NCBI RefSeq assembly: GCF_039521845.1
Contig: NZ_BAAACW010000068.1
Coordinates: 35,599-99,598, forward strand
Reading direction: 5' to 3'
Length of the DNA stretch: 64,000 bases
From: Alkalibacterium iburiense
GTDB taxonomy: Bacteria > Bacillota > Bacilli > Lactobacillales > Carnobacteriaceae_A
The position numbers were made by a program, and so were the translations under genes. Below the pieces are notes generated by a model, which saw only the letters and a program-made list of their open reading frames with translations, did not search any database and had not been told where the DNA came from. How positions within the stretch are numbered: position 1 is the stretch's first letter; the number at the start of each line of letters is the position of its first letter. This document shows, piece after piece, positions 9,368 to 19,342 of this stretch.

Positions 9368-9396
9368 ATAATATCACGCATAGTAGGTTATGTCAA
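9368..9396 (-). promoter_or_regulatory. rpsL (str operon) promoter
   Basis: Perfect TTGACA (9391-9396), 17-nt spacer, and TATTAT (9368-9373) with an upstream TGA that makes an extended -10. This is one of the strongest promoter matches in the window. It lies just after the rpoC terminator. Confidence 0.9.
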
Positions 9397-9435
9397 TGAT
9401 TTCCTAAAATAAATTTCAAATTTTAAAAAGGGCAC

Positions 9436-9455
9436 AGGGCAGACAGTGCTGCCCT
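9436..9455 (-). terminator. rpoBC terminator
   Basis: Minus-strand AGGGCAG and CTGCCCT form a 7-bp GC-rich stem with a 6-nt loop; the T-rich run follows a few bases later. It is 27-46 nt after the rpoC stop. Confidence 0.7.
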
Positions 9456-9481
9456 ATTTCCTTCTTCAATCGTGTTGTAAT

Positions 9482-12400
9482 TTAGTCTGTTTGTTCCGTT
9501 TCTTGAGCTTCTTCGTTTATGCTGTAAACATTTTCGCTTACAACACCCACTTTTTTCGGCTCCATATCGTTATAAATCTTCATACCTGTTCCGGCTGGGA
9601 TAGATTTACCGATAATGACATTCTCTTTCAGACCAATTAACTGGTCATTCTTACCTCTGATAGCGGCATCTGTCAGGACACGTGTCGTCTCCTGGAAGGA
9701 AGCAGCGGATAAGAAACTGTTTGTTTCAAGTGAGGCTTTCGTAATACCAAGTAAGATTGGACGACCTGTTGCAGGTTGGCCACCGCTTAACAAGGTTGCT
9801 TTATTCGCTTCTTTAAAGTCATAAATATCGATCAGACTACCTGGCAATATTGAGGTATCACCCGGGTCAAGAACGCGAACTTTTTGAAGCATCTGTCTCA
9901 CCATTACTTCGACGTGTTTGTCACCAATTTCTACCCCTTGACTTCGGTAAGCATACTGAACTTCTTTCAGCAGGTAATTTTGTAATTTAATGACACTACT
10001 TACAGCTAGCAATTGTTTTGGATCGATAGACCCTTCATTCAAGGCATCTCCACGTTCAATAAAGCTGCCTTCCTGTACACGTAAACGTGCATTAATCGCT
10101 AAAGTGTAAGAGCGTGTATCCGTTGCCCCTTTAATAGTAACTTCCTTCGTACGTTCTGCTGGGTTCTCATCTATAGAAACAACCTCACCCGTTACTTCCG
10201 TAATTGTTGCTTGTCCTTTCGGATGACGTGCTTCAAAGATTTCCTGTACACGAGGGAGACCTTGTGTAATATCGTCTCCAGCTACCCCACCGGTGTGGAA
10301 TGTACGCATCGTTAACTGAGTTCCTGGTTCTCCGATTGATTGAGCAGCGATTGTTCCAACCGCTTCGCCTACTTCAACTTCTCTACCAGTTGCTAAGTTA
10401 CGGCCGTAACATCTCTTACATACACCATGGTTGGTGTTACATGTAAAGACGGAACGAATCGTTACTTCTTCAATTCCTGCATCGATGATCTGTTTAGCTA
10501 GATCTTCAGTGATCAATTCATTTTCTCTCACTAAAACCGCACCTGTTTCAGGATGAAGGGTTGTTTTACGTGCGTATCTTCCGATAATACGTTCTTCTAG
10601 ATGTTCGATTTCTTCTGTTCCATCATATAATGTTCTTGCTTCTAATCCACGTTTCGTTCCACAGTCTTCTTCGCGAATAATGACATCTTGGGCTACGTCA
10701 ACTAAACGACGTGTCAAGTAACCGGAGTCAGCTGTTTTCAGAGCTGTATCCGTCATTCCTTTACGGGCACCATGTGTCGAAATGAACATTTCAAGGACAG
10801 ATAAACCTTCACGGAAATTAGACGTAATCGGTAATTCCATGATTCGTCCACTTGGAGCAGCCATCAAACCACGCATACCCGCTAACTGTGTAAAGTTAGA
10901 GATATTACCACGTGCTCCTGAGTCACTCATCATGTAGATATTGTTCTTCGTATCCAATGAAGCCATCAAGTGTTCTTGAATAATGTCTTTCGTTTTCGTC
11001 CATAAGTCGATAACTGCACTGTAACGCTCTTCTTCTGTAATCAGACCACGTCTGTGAGAGGCGTTTATGCGCTCAACTTGTTTGTCCGCTTTAGCTAGGA
11101 TTTCTTCTTTTTCTTCTAAATGAGAAATATCTGCTATACCAACAGTTATTCCTGATCGAGTCGAATATTTGTAGCCTAAGTTTTTCATCAAGTCAAGCAT
11201 CTTAGATGTTTCCGTTACTTGGTATCTCTTAAAGACTTCTGCGATAATATTACCTAAGTTTTTCTTCTTGAACGGATCAACCGGATCCATGCTTGCAATG
11301 TGTTCCTTAATGTTGGTTCCGTACTCTACAAAGTATTTATCAGGAGTCTGATTCACTAAGTTTGTTTGAGTCGGTTCATTTAAATAAGGGAATTCAGCAG
11401 GCATAATTTCATTAAAAATAATTTTACCAACAGTTGTAATTAAGAATTTCTCTCTTTGTTCCTCTGTAAATGGTTTGTTCGGCAATGCAGATGCGTGCAT
11501 CGCAACACGCGTATGCAAGTGAACATAACCTGTCTGGTAAGCTTGTACGGCTTCTGCAGGTGTAGAGAAGACCATGCCTTCTCCTACTTTCCCAGGCACT
11601 TCCATTGTGAGGTAATAGTTTCCTAAAACCATATCCTGTGAAGGAGTCACAACCGGTTTACCATCTTTAGGGTTAAGAATATTTTGTGCACCAAGCATTA
11701 AAATACGTGCTTCAGCTTGAGCTTCTTCACTTAATGGAACGTGAACAGCCATTTGGTCTCCGTCAAAGTCAGCATTGTATGCTTCACAAACTAGTGGGTG
11801 CAGACGAATCGCTTTTCCTTCTACTAATACAGGTTCAAAGGCTTGGATACCCAAACGGTGTAATGTAGGTGCTCGGTTGAGTAGAACAGGGTGCTCTTTA
11901 ATCACATCTTCAAGCACTTCCCATATTTCTTCATCCAAACGCTCTACTTTACGTTTCGCATTTTTAATATTATTTGCAATTTCTCGAGAAACTAACTCTC
12001 TCATAACAAAAGGCTTGAATAATTCAATCGCCATTTCTTTTGGCAAGCCACATTGGTACATTTTCAGACTTGGACCTACTACAATAACGGAACGACCAGA
12101 ATAGTCTACACGTTTACCTAGTAAGTTTTGACGGAAACGTCCTTGTTTTCCTTTTAACATATGAGAAAGTGACTTAAGCGGGCGGTTACCTGGTCCAGTA
12201 ACAGCACGTCCACGACGGCCATTATCAACCAAAGCATCCACTGCTTCTTGTAACATACGCTTTTCGTTTTGAACAATAATATGTGGTGCATTTAAGTCTA
12301 ATAATCGTTTCAGACGGTTATTACGGTTAATGACACGACGGTATAAATCGTTCAAGTCACTTGTCGCAAAACGTCCACCTTCCAATTGAACCATTGGTCT

Positions 12401-13114
12401 CAGTTCAGGCGGAATAACAGGCACAACATCCATAACCATCCAAGTCGGATCATTTCCAGAATTTCTAAATGCTTCTAGAATGTCTAGACGGCGAATCGCA
12501 CGGGTACGTTTTTGCCCTGTAGCGGTTTGAAGCAATTCTTTTAATTCTTCAACTTCCCCTTCAAGGTTCACATCTCTGAGTAATGTTTTAATGGCGTCTG
12601 CCCCAATTTCAGCCTGGAAAGAATTTCCGTATTGCGCACGGCGCTCACGGTATTCTCTTTCAGTCATCAATTGTTTTTTCTCAAGCGGTGTGTCCCCTGG
12701 TTCTGTTACAACATAAGAAGCAAAGTAAATAATTTCTTCTAATGCACGTGGAGACATATCTAATACTAAGCCCATACGACTTGGAATACCTTTAAAGTAC
12801 CAAATGTGCGTTACAGGAGCAGCTAATTCTAAGTGTCCCATACGCTCACGACGTACTTTAGATTTTGTTACTTCTACTCCACATCGGTCACACACAATCC
12901 CTTTGTAGTGTACTCGCTTATATTTTCCACACGCACACTCATAATCTTTTGACGGTCCAAAAATTCTTTCACAGAATAAGCCGTCTTTTTCTGGTTTAAG
13001 TGTACGATAATTAATTGTTTCTGGTTTTTTTACTTCTCCGTAAGACCAACTGCGTATCTTATCCGGTGAAGCCAATCCGATCTGAATACTTTCAAATTTA
13101 TTTACATCGATCAA
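9482..13114 (-). CDS. rpoC: RNA polymerase subunit beta'
   Basis: 1210 residues, typical for Firmicutes. It opens MIDVNKFESIQIGLASPDKI; the zinc-binding cysteines 60, 62, 75 and 78 are intact, and the catalytic NADFDGDQMAVH motif with the three Mg-binding aspartates is present near residue 450. The bridge-helix/trigger-loop region (GARKGMTDTALKTADSGYLT) is also recognisable. It is transcribed with rpoB after a spacer of about 117 nt that contains a short hairpin. Confidence 0.98.
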   Translation of the reverse strand: MIDVNKFESIQIGLASPDKIRSWSYGEVKKPETINYRTLKPEKDGLFCERIFGPSKDYECACGKYKRVHYKGIVCDRCGVEVTKSKVRRERMGHLELAAPVTHIWYFKGIPSRMGLVLDMSPRALEEIIYFASYVVTEPGDTPLEKKQLMTEREYRERRAQYGNSFQAEIGADAIKTLLRDVNLEGEVEELKELLQTATGQKRTRAIRRLDILEAFRNSGNDPTWMVMDVVPVIPPELRPMVQLEGGRFATSDLNDLYRRVINRNNRLKRLLDLNAPHIIVQNEKRMLQEAVDALVDNGRRGRAVTGPGNRPLKSLSHMLKGKQGRFRQNLLGKRVDYSGRSVIVVGPSLKMYQCGLPKEMAIELFKPFVMRELVSREIANNIKNAKRKVERLDEEIWEVLEDVIKEHPVLLNRAPTLHRLGIQAFEPVLVEGKAIRLHPLVCEAYNADFDGDQMAVHVPLSEEAQAEARILMLGAQNILNPKDGKPVVTPSQDMVLGNYYLTMEVPGKVGEGMVFSTPAEAVQAYQTGYVHLHTRVAMHASALPNKPFTEEQREKFLITTVGKIIFNEIMPAEFPYLNEPTQTNLVNQTPDKYFVEYGTNIKEHIASMDPVDPFKKKNLGNIIAEVFKRYQVTETSKMLDLMKNLGYKYSTRSGITVGIADISHLEEKEEILAKADKQVERINASHRRGLITEEERYSAVIDLWTKTKDIIQEHLMASLDTKNNIYMMSDSGARGNISNFTQLAGMRGLMAAPSGRIMELPITSNFREGLSVLEMFISTHGARKGMTDTALKTADSGYLTRRLVDVAQDVIIREEDCGTKRGLEARTLYDGTEEIEHLEERIIGRYARKTTLHPETGAVLVRENELITEDLAKQIIDAGIEEVTIRSVFTCNTNHGVCKRCYGRNLATGREVEVGEAVGTIAAQSIGEPGTQLTMRTFHTGGVAGDDITQGLPRVQEIFEARHPKGQATITEVTGEVVSIDENPAERTKEVTIKGATDTRSYTLAINARLRVQEGSFIERGDALNEGSIDPKQLLAVSSVIKLQNYLLKEVQYAYRSQGVEIGDKHVEVMVRQMLQKVRVLDPGDTSILPGSLIDIYDFKEANKATLLSGGQPATGRPILLGITKASLETNSFLSAASFQETTRVLTDAAIRGKNDQLIGLKENVIIGKSIPAGTGMKIYNDMEPKKVGVVSENVYSINEEAQETEQTD

Positions 13115-13188
13115 AGGGGCTACCTCCCTTTAGTAGAATATGAAGCTGCCCTAATGCTCCACTTTTCTAGTACTTATTTTGAAACAGG

Positions 13189-13220
13189 TAAGAGAGTTTG
13201 GGTTGAGCCGCACTCTCTTA
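13189..13220 (-). other. Hairpin in the rpoB-rpoC spacer
   Basis: TAAGAGAGT and ACTCTCTTA arms (about 9 bp) flank a 14-nt loop just after the rpoB stop. There is no good T tract. It may be an mRNA processing or stability element between the two subunit genes. Confidence 0.4.
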
Positions 13221-13231
13221 TTTTATTTGTC

Positions 13232-16200
13232 TTAATCCTGTTCTTGACCTTCTGCTTCTCTTTGAGCCAGCAGTTGCTCTTCTTTTTGTCTTTCTTCTTC
13301 AGCTCGTTTATCTTCTTGTTCTTTTTTCATTTTTTCTAATGAATCAACAGAACCGAACTCATCATCTTCATCGCTATCTTGTAAATCAATAGCTTCTTTA
13401 TTGATATCCAGTACTTTCAAGTCCAGTCCTAGTGACTGCAACTCTTTAACGAGTACTCGGAAGGATTCTGGTACGCCTGGTTTCGGTATAGGTTCACCTT
13501 TGACAATGGCTTCGTATGTCTTCACACGACCAACAACGTCATCTGACTTGTAAGTCAAGATTTCTTGTAAGGTGTATGCCGCACCATATGCTTCCAGTGC
13601 CCATACCTCCATTTCTCCAAAACGTTGTCCACCGAATTGCGCTTTACCACCAAGTGGTTGTTGTGTCACTAGAGAATATGGACCGGTTGAGCGGGCATGT
13701 AATTTGTCATCAACCATATGCGCTAATTTAAGGAAGTACATCACTCCAACAGATACTTTGTTATCGAACGCTTCTCCTGTTCGACCATCGAATAGCACTG
13801 TCTTACCGTCTTCGTCCATTCCAGCCTCTTTAATTGTCTCCCAAACGTCTTCTTCACTTGCTCCATCAAATACTGGAGAGGCAATGTGAATACCCATTTG
13901 ACGAGCTGCCATTCCCATGTGCAATTCAATGACCTGTCCAATATTCATACGAGAAGGAACACCTAGTGGGTTCAGCATAATGTCTACTGGAGTACCATCT
14001 GGCATAAACGGCATGTCTTCTTCTGGAAGAATCAGTGAAACGACACCTTTATTTCCGTGACGTCCAGCCATCTTGTCTCCTACGTTGATTTTACGTTTTT
14101 GAACGATGAACACACGAACAAGGTAGTTCACTCCTGGTGATAATTCGTCTCCCGCTTCACGGGTAAAGATTTTCACGTCATGAACAATACCGCCGCCACC
14201 ATGTGGTACACGTAGAGACGTGTCTCTTACTTCACGTGCTTTTTCACCAAATATAGCATGGAGTAATTTTTCTTCAGCTGATAATTCTGATACTCCTTTA
14301 GGCGTGACTTTACCAACTAAGATATCGCCATCTCTAACTTCTGCACCGATACGGATAATTCCGCGATCATCCAGGTTCTTAAGAGCATCGTCACCGACGT
14401 TTGGAATTTCTCTCGTGATTTCTTCAGGTCCTAATTTCGTGTCACGTGCTTCTGATTCATACTCTTCAATATGAATAGAGGTATACACGTCATCTTTAAC
14501 TAGACGCTCACTCATGATGATGGCATCCTCAAAGTTGTACCCGTCCCATGTTGTAAAGGCAATAAGCGGGTTACGTCCTAATGCCATTTCTCCGTTTTCC
14601 ATAGAAGGACCATCTGCTAAGATATCCCCTTTGTCTACTTGTTCTCCATGGCGAACGAGTGTGCGCTGGTTATAAGAAGTCCCTGCGTTTGAACGTTTAA
14701 ATTTAGCTAAAACATATTTATCTAAAGCTCCATCTTCTCGACGTACACGAATTTGTTTAGCATCCACATATTCAACGACTCCCGAGTGCTCCGCAATAAT
14801 TGCTGCTCCAGAGTCTCTGGCAGCTGTATGTTCGATACCAGTACCCACGAGTGGAGCTTCTGGTTGAATCAAAGGAACAGCCTGACGTTGCATGTTCGCT
14901 CCCATTAGTGCACGGTTGGAGTCATCATTTTCCAAGAAAGGAATACTGGCTGTCGCAACCGAAACCACTTGTTTTGGAGACACATCCATATAGTCTACTT
15001 GATCAGCTGCCACTTCTTCGTTGTTATCTTTTGTACGTGCTAACACAAACTCATTTTCAAACGATCCATCTTCATTTAATGGAGCGTTAGCCTGAGCGAC
15101 AACATATAAATCTTCTTCGTCAGCTGTTAAATAATGAATTTCCTTGGTCACTTTTCCAGTTTCTCTATCTACTTTACGGTAAGGAGTTTCGATAAAGCCG
15201 AATTCATTTATTTTCGCATAAGTGGATAAACTGTTAATTAACCCAATGTTAGGTCCTTCAGGTGTTTCAATCGGACACATACGACCATAGTGAGAGTAGT
15301 GAACGTCCCTTACTTCATAACCCGCACGGTCACGCGTCAATCCACCCGGTCCAAGTGCAGACAAACGTCTCTTATGCGTCAATTCGCCTAGAGGGTTCGT
15401 CTGGTCCATGAACTGAGATAATTGAGATGATCCAAAGAATTCTTTAATAGAAGCCACAACGGGTCTGATGTTGACTAATTGCTGCGGTGTAGTCGTTGAT
15501 GTGTCTTGAATAGACATACGCTCACGAACCACACGCTCCATACGTGATAAACCGATACGGAACTGATTTTGAAGCAATTCACCAACTGAACGGATACGTC
15601 TGTTTCCTAAGTGGTCAATGTCATCTGTTTCTCCAATGCCTTCTAATAAGTTTAAGAAGTAACTGATTGAAGCAATCATATCTGCCGGTAAAATGTATTT
15701 AATTTCACGGTCAGGATGAGCATTCCCAATCACATGAACTACTCGGTCATTATCTTTTGGTGAATACACTTTGACCAGCTGAATGTCAACTGGTTCAGGT
15801 ACAACCCCTTCATCTGATGGGTAAAGCGTAATGTGATTCAATCCTTCATCTAATTTAGGACCGATAACATCCATCACTTCACGATTGATCAGTGTACCTT
15901 CTTGAGCTAAAACTTCTCCTGTTTCACTATCCACAAGAGGTTCAGCTAAGGTTAATCCCATTAAACGGTTTTTCAGGTCTAATTTTTTATTCAGTTTATA
16001 TCGTCCAACTCGAGCTAAATCGTAACGTTTTGGATCAAAGAATCGAGTGGTCAATAAACTTCTGGATGAATCGGCTGTTTTAGGTTCTCCTGGACGTAGG
16101 CGCTCATAAATATCTTTCAGCGCTTCTTCTACGCGAGAGTCTGTTGAGTTTTTATGAATATCTTTTTCAAGTGTAGCTAACAAGCTTTCATTTGATCCAA

Positions 16201-16831
16201 AGATATCAAGAATTTCATCATCTGAACCAAAACCTAATGAACGAACTAAGACACTTAAAGGTATTTTACGTGTACGGTCAATACGTACATTGGATAAGCC
16301 TTTAGAGTCTGTTTCGTATTCCAGCCATGCTCCACGGTTAGGAATTACGGTTGATCCGAATCCTTCCATACCATTCTTTTCAACTTTAGGACTAAAGTAA
16401 ACACCTGGTGAACGAACTAACTGAGAAACGATAACACGTTCTGCTCCGTTAATAATGAATGTTCCATGACCAGTCATTAATGGGAAATCTCCAAAGAAGA
16501 CTTCTTGTTCCTTGACTTCTCCAGTCTCTTTATTAATTAAACGTAACTTTACATATAATGGTGCGGAATAGTTTGCATCATGTTGTCTTGCTTCATCTAC
16601 GGTATATTTAGGTTCTTGTAATTGATAGTCAGTAAATTCCAATAGTAGGTTTCCTGAGAAGTCTTCAATAGGAGAAATATCTTTAAACATCTCTCTTAAT
16701 CCTTCTTCTAAAAACCAGTCATACGAATTTGATTGGATTTCAATCAAGTTCGGAAGTTCTAACACTTCGTTGATTCGTGAAAAACTTCTACGTGTACGGT
16801 GCTTGCCGTATTTTACATCTTGGCCTGCCAA
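13232..16831 (-). CDS. rpoB: RNA polymerase subunit beta
   Basis: About 1199 residues. The rifampicin-binding cluster reads SSQLSQFMDQTNPLGELTHKRR then LSALGPGG, i.e. the Asp, His and Ser commonly altered in resistant strains are wild type. I place the start at TTG (16829-16831), giving MAGQDVKYGKHRTRRS, which matches the family N-terminus and has GAGGGG 8 nt upstream. A GTG 9 nt earlier (16840) would overlap that ribosome site. The C-terminal tail is strongly acidic/glutamine-rich. It leads the rpoB-rpoC operon from the promoter at 17085-17113. Confidence 0.97.
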   Translation of the reverse strand: MAGQDVKYGKHRTRRSFSRINEVLELPNLIEIQSNSYDWFLEEGLREMFKDISPIEDFSGNLLLEFTDYQLQEPKYTVDEARQHDANYSAPLYVKLRLINKETGEVKEQEVFFGDFPLMTGHGTFIINGAERVIVSQLVRSPGVYFSPKVEKNGMEGFGSTVIPNRGAWLEYETDSKGLSNVRIDRTRKIPLSVLVRSLGFGSDDEILDIFGSNESLLATLEKDIHKNSTDSRVEEALKDIYERLRPGEPKTADSSRSLLTTRFFDPKRYDLARVGRYKLNKKLDLKNRLMGLTLAEPLVDSETGEVLAQEGTLINREVMDVIGPKLDEGLNHITLYPSDEGVVPEPVDIQLVKVYSPKDNDRVVHVIGNAHPDREIKYILPADMIASISYFLNLLEGIGETDDIDHLGNRRIRSVGELLQNQFRIGLSRMERVVRERMSIQDTSTTTPQQLVNIRPVVASIKEFFGSSQLSQFMDQTNPLGELTHKRRLSALGPGGLTRDRAGYEVRDVHYSHYGRMCPIETPEGPNIGLINSLSTYAKINEFGFIETPYRKVDRETGKVTKEIHYLTADEEDLYVVAQANAPLNEDGSFENEFVLARTKDNNEEVAADQVDYMDVSPKQVVSVATASIPFLENDDSNRALMGANMQRQAVPLIQPEAPLVGTGIEHTAARDSGAAIIAEHSGVVEYVDAKQIRVRREDGALDKYVLAKFKRSNAGTSYNQRTLVRHGEQVDKGDILADGPSMENGEMALGRNPLIAFTTWDGYNFEDAIIMSERLVKDDVYTSIHIEEYESEARDTKLGPEEITREIPNVGDDALKNLDDRGIIRIGAEVRDGDILVGKVTPKGVSELSAEEKLLHAIFGEKAREVRDTSLRVPHGGGGIVHDVKIFTREAGDELSPGVNYLVRVFIVQKRKINVGDKMAGRHGNKGVVSLILPEEDMPFMPDGTPVDIMLNPLGVPSRMNIGQVIELHMGMAARQMGIHIASPVFDGASEEDVWETIKEAGMDEDGKTVLFDGRTGEAFDNKVSVGVMYFLKLAHMVDDKLHARSTGPYSLVTQQPLGGKAQFGGQRFGEMEVWALEAYGAAYTLQEILTYKSDDVVGRVKTYEAIVKGEPIPKPGVPESFRVLVKELQSLGLDLKVLDINKEAIDLQDSDEDDEFGSVDSLEKMKKEQEDKRAEEERQKEEQLLAQREAEGQEQD

Positions 16832-17084
16832 CCTCTTCACCCCTCATTATTAATCACTACTTCGTGTACGAAAAGATATTGGATTCGCATTGTTACGTTT
16901 TAGTAACAACTATAACAAATTGATTAAAAATAAGGTTCTAACCCTATTTTTGACCAAAAAAAAGACAAAAGACTAGTGAAAGAATAAACTTAACCATCAC
17001 ACATTCTTTTGTTTTTTCATAAAAACCCTATACGGACAATATTTCGCACGGGTTTCTCTTTTCATACTTGTTTAGCGTCTATTT

Positions 17085-17113
17085 ATTCTACACTAAAGCT
17101 TTATTTAAGTCAA
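17085..17113 (-). promoter_or_regulatory. rpoBC promoter
   Basis: Minus-strand TTGACT (17108-17113), 17-nt spacer and TAGAAT (17085-17090). It predicts an rpoB leader of about 245 nt, which is long and contains T-rich stretches but no gene. Confidence 0.85.
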
Positions 17114-17162
17114 GGTTATATTCTTTTGTGCTATTTTTTGAGTTCAATTCTTTATTGAGTGC

Positions 17163-17267
17163 CTAAACTTCACTTTTAGGCAAAAAAGGTGAGTTTAGTG
17201 ATAAGTTTTTTTCTAAACTAAAGATAATTGCAAAATAGTTGAGTTCACCATATTTTTCTTCTAAACT
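17163..17267. repeat. Cluster of AGTTTAG motifs upstream of the rpoBC promoter
   Basis: Three copies of CTAAACT on the plus strand at 17163, 17213 and 17261 (spacings 50 and 48 nt), and one copy on the other strand at 17192. Two copies share a longer minus-strand context of AGTTTAGAA followed by A-rich sequence. The first copy and TTTAGGC close a 7-bp hairpin. The region from 16841 to 17286 otherwise holds only the rpoBC promoter and leader. Confidence 0.5.
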
Positions 17268-17286
17268 CAACACAAACAAGCATAAC

Positions 17287-17320
17287 AAAGGACCACTCCT
17301 TCAACATTGAGTGATCCTTT
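17287..17320 (-). terminator. Terminator after ybxB
   Basis: A 12-bp stem (17287-17298 with 17309-17320, one G-U pair) with a 10-nt loop directly follows the methyltransferase stop codon. The minus-strand tail is only moderately T-rich. Confidence 0.7.
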
Positions 17321-17324
17321 ATGA

Positions 17325-17927
17325 TTATTTTTTAGATTGTAAAATCCAGTAGCCTTTATCTTGCACAATGCGTTCGATATTCCCAAATACGTCTTCCATT
17401 TTCTTTTTGGCACTTGGTGCACCTTGTTTCTTCTGAATAACTATAGTTAAAATTCCACCAGGTTTAAGTTGATTATAGGCTCCTTCGAGAATTTGATGAA
17501 CCACTTTTTTCCCAGCTCGTATGGGAGGATTAGAAAATATACCTGCAAAATCTTTCTTTTCTACTGCCTCATATATATGAGAAGAATAAATGGATACGTT
17601 GTTTACTTTATTCGCTTGTGCATTTTTCTGAGCCAGTTCGAGTGCTCGTGTATTGACATCGACCATTTCGACTGTTCTATTGTTATCTTTTAAAGCCAAA
17701 GCTAAGCCCATCGGTCCGTAGCCACAGCCTACATCCAGTAAGTCTCCCTCTGGAAATAGAGACAGATCAACGGATTCAATAAGTAACTGAGAACCGAAAT
17801 CTACCTTCTCTTTAGAAAAAACTCCGGAGTCTGAAGTAAAATGAAACGTTCGGTTATCTAATGTAGCTTCCCATGTGACAGGGTTACTCTTTGTATTGGG
17901 ATTTTCAGTATAGTAATGTTCTGACAT
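17325..17927 (-). CDS. ybxB: Class I SAM-dependent methyltransferase, YbxB/RsmC-like
   Basis: 200 residues with a Rossmann methyltransferase core: LLDVGCGYGPMGLALA as the SAM-binding motif I (about residues 63-78) and SNPPIRAGK as the NPP motif of N-methyltransferases of the RsmC type, which modify guanine in 16S rRNA. The substrate of this branch is not proven. In Bacillus the orthologue sits between rplL and rpoB; here it keeps its place beside rpoB, but rplL is 26 kb away. It follows fumC by 33 nt and has a GAAGGAG site. Confidence 0.85.
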   Translation of the reverse strand: MSEHYYTENPNTKSNPVTWEATLDNRTFHFTSDSGVFSKEKVDFGSQLLIESVDLSLFPEGDLLDVGCGYGPMGLALALKDNNRTVEMVDVNTRALELAQKNAQANKVNNVSIYSSHIYEAVEKKDFAGIFSNPPIRAGKKVVHQILEGAYNQLKPGGILTIVIQKKQGAPSAKKKMEDVFGNIERIVQDKGYWILQSKK

Positions 17928-17960
17928 TCTGATTGCTCCTTCTCTTTCAGCGTGTGTCTA

Positions 17961-19322
17961 TTATACCATGTCAGAAGGGTCCGTATACTCCTCATACTCT
18001 TTTTCTGTTACCCAGCCTGACTCAACAGCTGCTTCCTTTAATGTCGACCCTGCTTCATGGGCCTTTTTTGCGATGGCGCTGGCTTTGTCATAGCCAATAT
18101 GAGGAGATAATGCCGTTACGAGCATTAATGACTGATCAACTAAACGCTTCATCTCTTCTTCTACAACAGCTATGCCTTTTATGCATTTCTCATTAAATAA
18201 GTACAAACTGTCACTAAGCAAGTGGATGCTTTGCATGAAGTTATAAATAATAACCGGCATAAAGGCATTCAATTCAAAGTTACCCTGTGATGCAGCTACT
18301 CCAATAGTCGTGTCATTTCCCATAACTTGAACACAGACCATCGTTAACACTTCTGCCTGTGTAGGATTGACTTTTCCAGGCATGATAGAACTGCCTGGTT
18401 CATTGGCAGGTATTGATATTTCTCCTAGTCCGCTTCTCGGTCCACTGGCCAGCCATCTGATATCATTAGCCATCTTCATCGCATTGGCTGCTAAAGTCTT
18501 CAATGCGCCATGACCGAACACAAAAGCATCTTTACTTGATAAACCGTGGAACTTATTTGGATTTTCTACGAAGTCAAGGGTCGTCCATTGAGCTATTTTT
18601 TCTATAGCTCGTTTAGCAAAGTCCGGGTGAGTGTTCATGCCTGTTCCGACTGCTGTTCCTCCTAAAGGCAAGGATAGAAGAGAAGGCAATGTTTGGCGAA
18701 TCATCCACTCATTTTGCTTTATCATTTCCCTCCATCCACTAATCTCCTGACCAAATGTAATAGGTGTTGCATCTTGTAAATGAGTCCGACCGATTTTAAT
18801 CGTGTCTTCGTACTTTTCTTCCAACCCTAGCAGGCTTTCTTGAACCTCTTTTAAAACGGGCAAGAGAGTCTCTTTCAGTTTAATTACACTAGCTATATGC
18901 ATCGCTGTTGGAAAAGTATCATTTGTACTTTGTCCCATATTCACATCATCATTAGGATGTACCTTTATTTCTTGATTTTTTGTGGCCAAATGAGCAATAA
19001 CCTCATTAACATTCATGTTTGTTTGAGTCCCGCTTCCTGTCTGCCATACAGATAAAGGAAATTCACTAAGCCATTGGCCGTTCACTATCTCATTACACAC
19101 TTTTGAAATAGCCTGAGCTTTCCCCTGATCTAACTTTTTCAGTTCTGCATTGGTTTGAGCGGCTGCTTTTTTAATTAAGGCATAAGCTTTAATCAAAGAG
19201 ATGGGCATTTTTTCCTTACCAATTGAGAAATTCTCTAAACTCCGCTGAGTCTGAGGACCCCACAAGCGATCAGCTGGAATGGTTACCTCTCCAAATGAAT
19301 CCCGTTCCGTTCGTTTTTCCAT
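17961..19322 (-). CDS. fumC: Fumarate hydratase class II
   Basis: 453 residues, normal for the iron-independent class II fumarase that interconverts fumarate and L-malate. Motifs: TGSGTQTNMN (95-104), NDDVNMGQSTND (124-135), the active-site GRTHLQDATP (178-187) and the superfamily signature GSSIMPGKVNP (310-320). It starts 20 nt after the PRD regulator gene and is followed after 33 nt by ybxB, so all three are probably co-transcribed. Its position next to another lyase of the same superfamily (21273-22631) suggests a link in fumarate handling, which is inference. Confidence 0.95.
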   Translation of the reverse strand: MEKRTERDSFGEVTIPADRLWGPQTQRSLENFSIGKEKMPISLIKAYALIKKAAAQTNAELKKLDQGKAQAISKVCNEIVNGQWLSEFPLSVWQTGSGTQTNMNVNEVIAHLATKNQEIKVHPNDDVNMGQSTNDTFPTAMHIASVIKLKETLLPVLKEVQESLLGLEEKYEDTIKIGRTHLQDATPITFGQEISGWREMIKQNEWMIRQTLPSLLSLPLGGTAVGTGMNTHPDFAKRAIEKIAQWTTLDFVENPNKFHGLSSKDAFVFGHGALKTLAANAMKMANDIRWLASGPRSGLGEISIPANEPGSSIMPGKVNPTQAEVLTMVCVQVMGNDTTIGVAASQGNFELNAFMPVIIYNFMQSIHLLSDSLYLFNEKCIKGIAVVEEEMKRLVDQSLMLVTALSPHIGYDKASAIAKKAHEAGSTLKEAAVESGWVTEKEYEEYTDPSDMV

Positions 19323-19342
19323 CCATTAACACTCCCTATTTT

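Noticed and set aside
11686..12104. Open frames on the plus strand inside rpoC (60 and 109 codons)
   Set aside because: They are antisense to the conserved beta' catalytic region, lack ribosome sites and resemble no protein family; long frames are expected opposite a long conserved gene.
13572..15090. Several plus-strand open frames of 84-105 codons inside rpoB
   Set aside because: Antisense shadows of rpoB; no start signals or recognisable domains.
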